Of a DNA stretch of 64,000 nucleotides, positions 45,952 to 57,900 are shown in pieces. The position numbers were made by a program, and so were the translations under genes. The notes under the pieces were generated by a model. That model was not told where the DNA came from. It saw only the letters and a list, made by a program, of their open reading frames with translations, and made no database searches. The first letter of the stretch is position 1. Every line of letters starts with the position of its first letter. Origin of the DNA: Syngnathus acus (lineage: Eukaryota > Chordata > Actinopteri > Syngnathiformes > Syngnathidae); the NCBI RefSeq assembly GCF_901709675.1, contig NC_051098.1, positions 8,557,000-8,620,999 on the forward strand, written 5' to 3'.

Positions 45952-48900
45952 ACACACACACACACACACGCACACACACTCTCACACATAGCAACAGGGG
46001 GCCACTCACCAAAGCATCAAGGACCTGTGAAGTGCCCGCTTGTCACACAAGTACTGGACTCTTTTGAGCATTGAGCGTGACCGAATGTGCAATGAACTTT
46101 TTTTTTTTGGAGACTATTTTAAGTCGTTGTTTAGTTCTCTTGTGCACTGTGGACCAATCGCATCAAAGTCATTGCATAACATGTCCATTCCCTGCATGAC
46201 TGTAGAATTTGTTTTGTATCACAAATGACTTGCAAGGAACATTTTATTTTATTTTATTTATTTTTTTTACTCTCTGTGCCTTATTTCTTCTCTGTAAGGT
46301 GCCGGATATCATGAATAACTGTCAAGAGGAGTGATCACATTAATAGCTCCCAGCTGTCCATATTTTAGTCCCATCATCATTTGTGCGCGCGTAATAAGCG
46401 CTGACATTAGCCCGGGTCACATCGGAGTGCGGTGCAGGTCGGCCTCGTGGCTTTAAGGGGAAATCTACCCGCAATTAACGCCTGAAAAGTGCAGCGGGCT
46501 CGTCTCAGTCAGCGCCGCCTATTAAATCTCTGTCTATTTGTCGCTTCCTCTGAAGCCTTTATGGCTTCCTTACCTCTCCAATTATTCCTTCAGCTCCATG
46601 TTTCCCAATTGTCCCCAGCCTGTGTGCTCCCATTTATTCCGCCACTCTGCTCTTTTCGTACATTGCCACTATCGCCATTATGTCCCTCTCTGACGTCCCT
46701 TTGCACATATTTGACACTCTGTTCATTGAAACACTTGGTGGAATACCTCGGTAAAACATGATAATCTGATCAAAGTAGAGGTGGTGGTTTTTAGGTTAGG
46801 GTTTCGAATTAGGCTATTACAGGAGGTAGGGTTGTGTTTGGCATAAATTAAGGTTTGAAGCCGTCATTGGTGGTTCAAAATGGATTCCAAATTTGGGCTT
46901 CACATGATGATGATAAATCCGGGTTATGGTTTTAAATTAGGGTTTCAAATGAGGTTCGATATATTAAGGTTTAAAATTTCAAGTTAACCTTCAAAACTGC
47001 TTTCAAGGTTAGGGCTTCAATTTAGGGTTACATATTAGGGATTCAAGCCAATTCTGAGGGTTTCAAAAGTTTGAATTATTTTGAATTAAAAGTAGGACTT
47101 CTCATTACGGTGTCAAGCCAAATTTAATGTTGGAAATTTGGGGAATTAGAATTTCATGCCCACCTCAAAGTCTTAGGTTAGGGTTAGGAGCAAGGGTTAA
47201 ATTCTGCAACACATTTTGGTTTTATTTTAGTGCTGGCACTGAAAAGAAAGTCTACATGCATAATTCCATTTTGCAACTGCGGAGGAAGTTGCAGCAGGAA
47301 AACTTTGAGATAAAGATAAGTGCTCCCTCACTGGCTCGCTGGCTTTCCTCACGTCTCCCGTCCTCCTGCGGCGCTCGGCTAAACATCTGCTCGCCTACAC
47401 AAGATAAATGTGACACCGCGGTGGCACGAGAGACCAGAGGGGGAACAACTAAGTGAACGGCAAAAGTGCACGCTAGAAACATCACGTTCCAGGAGGCTGT
47501 TGTGAATGTGTTATTCATGCCGTTTGTGCCAAGAGGGCTCCAAGTTGGAAGGGCGGGATCAATATTTTCCCATTTCTAAACTCCTTTCATCTCAGATCCC
47601 CGAAGTCCTTATTTGTTGACTGGCTAAAAAAGGAGAATAATTTGAAAGGAGACCTCTCCAATACTCTTGAGCTTGTGTCAGGTAGTGCTCAGTTGCAATC
47701 TGACGTTGTCCAATGTGCCAAGGCACACACAAAAAAAAAAAAACTCTTCATTGACTAATGTTAACTAATCAGATAATCAGATTCAGATGAGCTTGATACC
47801 AAATCTTACAGTTTCTGCACAAATTGATCATGCTCCCACCGTCTTTCTTCAAACGTATCCGTAACTGTATTGGCCTTGTATATACTCGGTATTGGATATC
47901 AATAGCAACTCTTGCCGTATAGCACACTGAAATCCATTCGTCATGCTAATATTGACAGATGGCTGCATTATTAGTTGCAGACATTACACTCCAAGCAAAT
48001 GAAGGCCTCTCATCTTGAAATAGTCCTTGTGTGAGACCCGAGAATGTTTTGCCTCCCGGGAATGCCGGAACTTTTCGCTTTCCTCCTTCCCACTCGTTCC
48101 CTCCAGCCTTTCTTCCTTCCTCTACTTTTTTTACAAGAAAGGAAAAGCTCCTCTCATTGATTTTCTGTTCGTTGTGACCAAAAATAGTGTCGCCGTGCAG
48201 CGAGCTCCCTTGAGTGCACCAGGCTAAGAATGAAGGACAAAATAAAGCCAAATAAGCATCCAATTGGAGAGGAAACAGATTGAAATGACACATTGAATAG
48301 CAGGCTTTCAATGCTTGGCTGGTTTTCTACAGAGGGGGGAAATGCATATCAACTGACCAAATAGGAGAAGCAACATCCAGTCTGCAGGTGCAATGTAGAC
48401 AAATCAAGAGGCGTTAGTCTAATATCGACCACTTTCAAAAATCGACTTCCATTTGCAGAGGTGGGAGTAACTCATGTGCACGTCATGCTGTAAGTAAATG
48501 GCAAGTCTTAGCATTCAGGTGTCATGCAAATCTCAGGTTACTGTGGTAAAGGCGGGAAAATTAAGTTCAAAGTCAAGTCATACAATTCTGATAAGAAACA
48601 ATATACATTAATCACAATACATTGGGACATTTGATTGTTTGGGTAAATTTCCAAGGCGAACCTAATATTGGGATTGATCATATTGTGACATCATAAAACC
48701 AAGGCGACATAAGACGGGCTGCAGTTGAGCAACAGTATCAAGTTGTACAAAATGTACGGAAACACTGAAGAGTTGGACAAAATCTTAGAAAGGGTGAAGA
48801 AATTCAGTTCAGCTGTAATTGTCCTCTTGAATTTCAGGTTAAGCCTGCCACTTTCACTTTAGTGTTGCTCATTGAGTTTCACCAGCCACGTGTACATAAA

Positions 48901-51900
48901 TGATTCATCTCAACAACTGAGAGGCTCTTTTTCTCAAAAGACAATTACTGAACCCAAATGTAACAATTTTTGGAGCTCCCTTCATGATATTTGCCTCAAC
49001 ACTTCAGGTTTGCACACGTGACATAAAAAATTTACTTTTCTTTTCAAATGTAACATGCCTGATTCGTCAAGTCGGGTAAGTTTAAATCGAGTCTTTGGTA
49101 AGTTTTAGCCAAACAAGTCCTAAAATTGGCAACATAAGTGTGACTTGAGTCGCTGACCTTTCTATTTGTGCCACATGTGGTTGACCCTTGTCTTATCTTG
49201 TATTGTTGTTGTTTTTTTTATCACGTGCTTGCAGAGGGTCTTTATCGGTTGGGTGATCCACGCTGTGCGCCACAAAGCAGCATTGAAGGACTTGAGGACA
49301 TAGAGGTACGGCGCTTAAAGCGTTTGTCCAAAATATTGAACTTGTGATCACTAACACCCAATTGTTTCACTAGCAAGAGAGAGTACAAAAAGTAACATTG
49401 CAACGTGTTGATTCACAGAGACATGCGGTGTGGTCTTTTGCAGAATTCCAAATGTCGGACGCACGTGCTGCTTCTGGTGGTGCACGGTGGCAACATCCTG
49501 GACACGGTGGGCGGTGACCCCAGCGCTAAGGCAGGCGACGTGGCTACCCTGGCGTCCGTGCTCAACAAGGTGACGCGGGCGCACTTCCAGGCCGCCGCTG
49601 AGCATGTGATGATCAAATTGGTGCCGTGCCCTGCGGTGTGTGCTGAAGCCTTCTCGCTGGTGTCCAAGTAAGTGTTTAATCTCGTGGTTGGAATTTGTCA
49701 CTCTGCATAAATGCACATTTTTGTCTTCTTTTCATTGTGTCTCTAATCCGCTTCACTTACTGTCTATGAAAGCACTTTTGCAGTTATTTCTGCTTACGTT
49801 TGCAATAGTTTTGGTCTTGCTCCAATATTTAACATTGCTTACTGGTGCCATCTTTTTAATGATTCATTTCACCTTTGGGCGTTTTTAAGCGGATGTTGTG
49901 AATTAATGTTTCCTGGCAGAGGTATCTTTGTAGGTTCAGTAGTAATTGATGTTTGATTTGCATTCATCTTTCATTTGTGGCATTCTTTTTTTAATGGATC
50001 TGGACGGCTGGTGTCACCTCAGCCCTCATTTTGAATTATACAGCCTCGTGTCCAATAAAACAATTCTTTTGCAGTGCAGAGTGCCTTTGTTGAGGAGAAA
50101 TATGATAGAGAAACTATATCAGGAGGAATAAAGCCCATTATGACTCGGTGTTATCTTTTTTTAAAGAGCTAAAGGTGTCGTTTCACATTTGGACCACATT
50201 GTTTGGTTTTAAAGCTCAGTGTGTTTTGGTTGAATGTTCACAGACAAAATGTGTTTGGCGGTGCAGAAGGAACACAGCAGTCCTTTGGGCACCGTACCGC
50301 TGCATAGGCTTGACATACACGTTACAGCCTTCAGTTATTTGCGCATCAAATATTTAAAAAGCGTTCCTGCCGGAATCAAGAGGGAATTAATTATTTTCTC
50401 ATGACTCGCAAGAATGCGTTGCATGCAGCCATTTATTATCATTGCCATCTGTTTGTTTCAAGCATGGGTTAGGGTTTCAAGTTTGGGTTCAAATTTATGT
50501 TTTAAACCAAGGTTAAGGTTACAAAGTAGTGTTTTAGGTCTGTAATAGGGTTCCAAGAAATGCTTCATGTTTAATGCTTTAACCTAGCAACTCAACCGAG
50601 ATTTTGAAGGTTGGATTAGGGTCTTAAATTAAGGCTTTTACCGAGGATGGGGTTCACGTTTGAAATTAGTGTTTCAAGCTATGGTTTGCTTTTCAATACA
50701 GAAAACGAATAAGATACAGTTTTAAATTGTGACATTTTGTGGAGCCTAACTTACGTCTGATGGAGCCCTGCAAATCTGGGGACCTCAGTTTAAAAGAGAA
50801 CCAGTGTTTTCGGCCATCATGACATCATTCTCAACAGTTATAACTTCCATTACAGATGTGATTATAGTTTTGGCATTGTCTTGTGTTGCTCAGGTGGGCG
50901 TGCAGAGCCTCATTTGACTCACACGACACAAACAAAAACATAGGAGGAACAGGTGGAAAGCCTTCACTGGCTAATTTCCATTTGCAGCCAACAGCTTGGC
51001 TGACAAAAATAAAAAAAAATGACGCGGAGATGGCACAAGGAAAAAGTTTCACACAACATGGTTGGAAATGGTGCACTGTCGGGCATCCCCGTGGAGACTC
51101 TCTTTAGCTTGTTCTGTTGTGTAGACAGCCTGTCGCACCCCCGAAAGGTCCGCCGTTATTATCTTAGCCACAGGAGTTGCTGAATGTAACCTGTCAAAAC
51201 AACACAAACTGCGATCTATAAACAAACATTCGTACGAGGGGTGGCTACTTCCAATATTATTTCTCTTCAGATTAGGTTTTCAAAACAAGTTTAGGATTGT
51301 ACATTTGAGTTTAAGACTGGATTATTTAGACATTTTTTAAGTTTTAATGTCATGATTGGGGTTTCCAGTTTGAGTTTCAAACTAGGGTTTCAAGGTATGT
51401 TTAGATTTTTAAATTATGGTTTAAATGGGGCTAACAAAAATTAGGTTTTCAAATTAGGGTTAGTGTTTCAATCCAGGATTAGGATTAAAAAATTTTAAAG
51501 GCAGTTTTTGGTTTCAAGTGAGGGTTTTAAACAAAAGTTGGGTTGTCAAATTAGTGTTAGGGTTTTAATCCAGGTTTAGGGTTTCTAAATTAGGATTTCA
51601 ACACGGAATTGGGTTTTTATATCAGGTCTTCAAATCTGGATTTAAAACTTACATTGGGGTTTTAAATTAGGGTGTCAAGCCATCAGTGAGGTTTCAAATC
51701 AAGGTTTGTGTTTCAAGTGAGTATTTGGATTTGGAAACAAGGTTAAAACAGGTTTAGGGTTTTAAGGCAGATCTGGGGTTTCAAATGAGGGACTTCAATG
51801 ACGGTGAGGTTTCAAATTGGGGTTTAAAAGACATGGTTAGGATTTCAAATTGTCAAGACAACATGCCTGACGCTGCTGTCTGAGCCAGAGCAGCATCGGG

Positions 51901-54900
51901 AAAACGGCTGCACAGTCGAGAATGCTGCTTGGCCAATTAACGGCAAAAGGTTTCCGAATTGATTTCCTTTCACGCCCACCAGCCTTTGGTGCCTGCCCGA
52001 CGCCTCTGTACCACCTTGACGGAAAAGAAACAGTTGGACTATTAAAAAGATGACATGAGCGGAAGGATGGAGAGAAGCCCTGGAGGATGGATTAAGAGAG
52101 AAGAGATGAAGGTCTACCTTGGACTCTCATTATTCTGGCAGGTGGCGAGTAACTACTGCGCCTATTTACGGTCTCACGCTGTTAATGAAGAGACGCTGAG
52201 GAGCACATTAGCTTGTATTTCTACATCCAGAGTGCAATTAAGACAGACGCTGACACATTTTCTTTTCCTTATGTGAGAGGTTTTTATCTTTTACCAGCAT
52301 TGAGGGAGTCCAGGTTGATTGGTAGTGTTATCTTGTGCTGTTAATGGAGCCCCATCGTCAGAACCCCTTCATCAGGCCTCCAAGCGCATCTCCAAAGGCC
52401 CTCATGTCAATAATGAGAATTAAGAGAAATTAATCGAAAATGAGGGGAACAAAGAAGTCACTTAAATACTTCTTGTGTGACTGCCTTAGCCACTAGAGGG
52501 CAGTATAAAACATGACAAAGACGCATATGCGGATGTAAGATGCAGTTCTTAAGTCGATTTTTGCAGAGGATAAAGAATATCTGCTTGTGCGTATTATATC
52601 GTCCAACTGCTTCAGATAATTCAAATATTTATTGCTTGAAGGGTTATAAATTACTATATATTATAACATTGTATATATATCGTAACATCAATGTGGGGAG
52701 TGAAGAAAAACAGCTTGAAGTAAACCCATAACTCAAATTTGCAGGCTACTAAAAAAATCTTGAAAAATTTGTAAATCAATGGACCGTCGTATTGGGACAA
52801 ATTTACAAAAAAAAACATGACCTAGATTCTTAATGAAAATAAATAGTTTTGCCTCCTACTAACACAAAAAGCTTTTACAGCACTTCCTCCTAAGTATTCC
52901 AGTGTTGCACTTGTTCACATTCACGATATTTTCCAATTCTCATGTCCACTATTATCTAACAAGTGTGTTGGGCTCTAAAAGCAAAAAAGGAAAAAAAAAA
53001 CACAATCTCTCTAAAAGGAAGCCTCTGAGAGCGCCAGTCAAGCGGCATCTCTAGAGGCTTGGAATGCATCCTGCATGCCAGACAGTCACACATCACACAG
53101 TCCATGCATCGTGACGAATCCCGGGATGCTTCACGGCTGTGTGTCCTTCTTGATAACTTCTCCACTGGGACCCCAGCCAGGGTTATAAAAAAAAAAAAAT
53201 CTAATACATTTGCTCAGCGAGTGTTAACAAGTGTAAGTGACAGGAGACGGAGAGCAACTGACAACTGATCTTTTCATCCGCTTTCATTAGTCCGCGTGCC
53301 TTTAATTATTTTTGCAAGTGTCTGCGTGTTATGAAAAATGTGCTTGTCAGTGCTTTTGTAGCTAAATGAATTCATGCAATACATCAAAAAGAACACAGAA
53401 CTTCTAGTGATATCATCAAGTAGATTGAAATGACTTTCATTTTGATTTGAAAAGATAATGTAGAACTGCGTTTTGCAAACACAGGTGTGCTGTTAGAAAT
53501 TCTTTTATTATTTCAATTATTAATTGAATTGAAATGTAGCTACTGTATGTTTTGAATAATGTCATTTGATTCTTCAATTTATCGGAGGGGTGGAGGCTGT
53601 CACTTTTTAGAGGAGGGTGGGGGGAATTCTCGTTCTTTTTTTAAAGCCCTATTGCCCATGGGGGTTGGACTAGTTTCATAGCTAACCAAGTGCTGTGTCT
53701 TTCCAAAATGATGACCGGCTTTCGCTCTTCAATGTGCCCAAATCTAATCTTCATCCCGAACTACGGGGTCACAATAGTAATTAACCCAACCTTAGGTAAA
53801 GGTAACCCATAATGCTCAAAGTCGAGTGGGTTACAATGCGGCATTTTTTAATGTGTAGTGTTATGGCATTTCATGAGCGTGTAGGGTTGAGATGTTATGG
53901 TTTGGTTTAGCTATATACACAGAGTGGCAATTGTTTCCTTTTTGTGGAAATTGCTGAAGGATATTGCACATCTCCATTAATTTTCTGGTATAATGTTACA
54001 TAAAGCAAAATGTTAGGATGATGTGAAGATGTGCCCCTTTCTTGCTTGATGCCCCCGAAGGATTCAAATTATAGCCACTTCCTCGTTCTCCAAACTTTTT
54101 TTTCATCTTTTGTGTTAACAGATTATTTTCGCACATGATCTGCGGTGTATGAAGTTTAACAAGATCTGCCAATCAGAATCATTATGACTGCAAGAGTGAG
54201 AGACTGTGTGGTTAATGTTTATTGAGTTGTTAACCGAGTGAATTTATGTCGTTATGTTTCTTTTATTGATGCGTGTGTCGCCGCAAGTAGAAAGGCAAAC
54301 AATTTATTGCAAATGACCTATTCTGCAGAGCCCAAGTTTGACAAGCATCACTATCAATGCTTGGACATGCACTCACAGAGCAGGCACCCCTCCGCCACCC
54401 CACCGCGTTGCAGCCTTGGCCGAGCTTTGCTGCCACTTCCTGTAATCCTGGCAACTGATGGATGGCGTTGACAGTCAGTCGGTGCTCGGAGAGCGTGTCG
54501 GGCGATGCCATCTTTCCCCCCGCGCTATCACACCCGTGCACACACATCCATTAAAGTCAACTTGGCTGACACACACATGCAGGCGCTCACTCGCGCAAAG
54601 AGATTTTATTCCTTGTGACACAACGAAGATTTTTCTTCTTATCTGTGCCCTGAAAAAAAATCCATGTCGCACCAAAATATTCACTCATCTGTCCATTTGC
54701 ATTCGCTCATTCAAGGTCAAGTCACGAGGGCAGCAGCTTTAGCCTTTCCCCAGGCACTTCATCCACATGTTGCCTTGGGATCCTGATATGTTAGGAGGCC
54801 AACTGAGCCCTCCAGTGTGTTCTGGGCCTCCTCTTGCTGGGTCATACCCTCAAAACCTCATCATGGAGGTGTCCAGGGGGCAACTTAACTAGATGCCTAA

Positions 54901-57900
54901 GCCACCTCATCTATCGCCTCCTAATGCCGAGGAGTGGCAGCTCTATTCTGACAAAGTCAAGAAGTTTAAAACAAATAAAAAATAAATTTAAAACAAGGGT
55001 AATAAATCAAAATATACATTTTTTTTTCTTTATGCTCTGTAAAGATTTACGGTCCTGTTGATGATTTGTGCATCCCTTCTTGCTCTTCCAGTCTCAACCC
55101 GTACAGCTACGATGAGAGCTGCGTGTCGAGCAGCGTGGACCACCTGCCGCTGGCCGCCCTGCCGCTGCTTGCCATCGTCTCACCACGCTACCAGGACGCC
55201 GTCGCCACCGTCATCGCCCGCGCCAACCAGGTCTACCGCAGTTTCTTGGAGTCTGATGATGGCCAGGGCTTCACGGGACAGGTGCGTGGATTTGCCTCGG
55301 GTTTATGCTTTCCTTAGTCAGCCAAATATCACAGGTCACCATCTCATGTCATGTTGTTATCAAAGTTTTGAAAAGGGAGCTTGAATTTTTTTTGAAGGAT
55401 CATCCAAAGTTTGTTTCACAGTAGATATTTAAAAAAAAAAAAAAAATCTCGCAGGGGGTCGATAAAATCTCGATTAGCCAATCAACCAAAGGACAGAATC
55501 AAGAGCTGCAGGTTAAAAGTGGCTAAGGTGATTACAAGAAAGGTATAATTACAATCTCACCAGTGGCTATTACTCTTGATTAGTTCGACTCTTGTGGCGA
55601 CACAGTGGTCTCAGTGACTCAGTGGTACATATTAGATTCGATCTTTTTTTTTTTTTTTACACACTACGGCAGAGAGTTTTAATGAAGAGGATCGATAATT
55701 ACATTTGCCTTTGTTGATTGTTATAATTGTCCGCCGCAGTTCACCACAAAGGGAACTTAATTTATTTAAAGGTCCCATATTATTAAAATCAAAATGTTTT
55801 CATTTTTATGCATAATGTAGGTTAAAATAAATCAGTGACATTAACTTTGACAGATAAGCAGTTTGGCATTTGCATGCAATAGCCTTTGAAAGGCAAAGGC
55901 CTGCAAAACAAGTGGAATTGAATTCCATTGGGTACTTTGGTGACTCATTCAAGTATCTGCCCACTCATCTCAGAAAAAATGGCTGACAGCAACGAGGCAA
56001 CTGCATCATAGTGCAAAACTAAATCGTGCTGTATTGACCACATTTTGTGGAGGATGTCTTCATCACAGGAAGCTTTGGCACATGCAACAAATACATTTCG
56101 ATATGTCAAGAGACTTTTTTAACCTTTAAAATTTGAACTGTAAGATCTTTATCATCAATTATAGATGGTCGGCATTTTTATGAAGCAATGAAAGAAATCG
56201 CTTGAGACTTTACTGCTTCCTAGAAATATTTACACCCCTGGAGACTGTTAAAATGTGTCCTTTAAAAAGGTGACGGAGCCCTCCTTAAAGCATGTGTATG
56301 CGTGTTGTATGCAGGTGTGCCTAATGGGCGACTGCGTGGGTGGCGTGTTGTGTTTTGATGCCCTGTGCTTCAGCAACCAACAAAGACCTGGCAGCCCAAA
56401 CAACAACACCACCAGTGGCAGCAGGAACAACAGCACTGAAAGCCTCAAGGTGATTGTTAAGCCTACTCAGATAGGCAAAACGCTAACAATTGGAATGCTA
56501 ACATGGCAAGAAAGCAAATCAAATAAAAAAAGCGGTGAAGCAGATTGCCAAGGAGTTAAGATCTTGCCCTAGTACTTTTACAAACTAGAATTAATAAAAT
56601 GGTAAGATGCTAGAATGCCATCTGTTTATGTTCTCCTTTCAGGAGAACCCAGGCCTACTTGGAGAGTCTAGTCCTAGTTTAAGCTCCAGCAAAAGGCTTA
56701 GTAAGAGCAACATCGACATCTCGGCACCCAATGAAGGTCGTTGCCAGGGTCCGCCGTCCCTCTGCCGCAAGCAGAGCGACTCGTACGACGGTGACACGTC
56801 ATCCACCGGCCAGCACGTCTTCTTTTCCAGGTGACTATTGGATTCTTACTGGCATCCATGTGGTTAAAGTTAGTGTCATTTACTTATCATAACCCTGCAC
56901 CCATCCCTTGACGAAGGTGACTAAGCCTAACTTTACCCTGACGTCTCCTGATACAAAAAAAAACAAAAAACGCATTGCCATTTTCGAGCAGCCTCCCCTA
57001 TTCATTATTTTCCCTTTTTTTTAGCCTCAAGGGATTAGTTAATTTCAAGATGGCAGTGAAGGCTAGGAAAGTATGTTAGACTCCAGGGGAATCAGGGAAA
57101 ACCTGTGGATTTTATTTGTAATATTATCTGACACACCCGGTACCTGCCGTCCAGTATTGCCAGCATTTGCTCTCACTCTCAATCTGTCTGTGTGCGATAT
57201 GTGTGTTTGGTATTCACATTCCAACCTCATCCCAGTCTATCTGGACCGTCTGGATCCAGCTTCTCCTCAATGTTTGCATTCTGACTGGCCGTATTCCACC
57301 TCGACGTCACTCACCCGTCTGCTTGCGCTATAAATAGTCACTTTGTGTCGTACACCCTCGGTCATGTAATATATATGCAGATGGCACCCCATTAATTCAC
57401 ACGGAATGTCACAGCGAGCGCTCACCTTTGGCTTGTGATTCCGTAGAGAAGAGGTTAACCTCTGCCCTCGTTTCCTCGGTGGACACGACCGGTCACCCAT
57501 TACCCGCTCATATTAGATGTTTTCCAACAGCCTTCTTCAATCATATTTTAAAGGCAATGCATTCTGGAAAAGTGACTTACACGAAGCACTCTCATGTCAA
57601 GGGGAAACCGAAAAGTAGAGCTGCAGTGTTGTTGGATACGTAGATTCGCGTTACCTAGTTTCTTATAACAGTCACATACTGTTAATGCCCAACAAAATAT
57701 TGCTTAGCATTATAACAAAGGAACTAACTTTTTTTTTCCAACGACTGCATTAAAAAAAATGCACCTCTCAGAGTGACACCCCCCATGAAACGCTACAAAA
57801 CAGGGCGAACAGTGTGTGTTTATAACACAGAGTTTTGAATTAGGCAATGCCACAATAACTGTAATAAAAGCTTGTCTGATGGGCATATCAAGCACCAAAT

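Larger units (their letters stand above)
43733..49234 (+). other. pitpnm3: pitpnm3 intron 3
   Basis: Two TTAGGG-like arrays (45340-45580, 46785-47195) and a CA microsatellite; the rest unique-looking, with no exon found. Confidence 0.5.
49668..55091 (+). other. pitpnm3: pitpnm3 intron 5
   Basis: Two TTAGGG-like arrays, a CTCF-like motif at 52490, a LINE fragment at 54.8 kb; otherwise no gene recognised. Confidence 0.5.
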
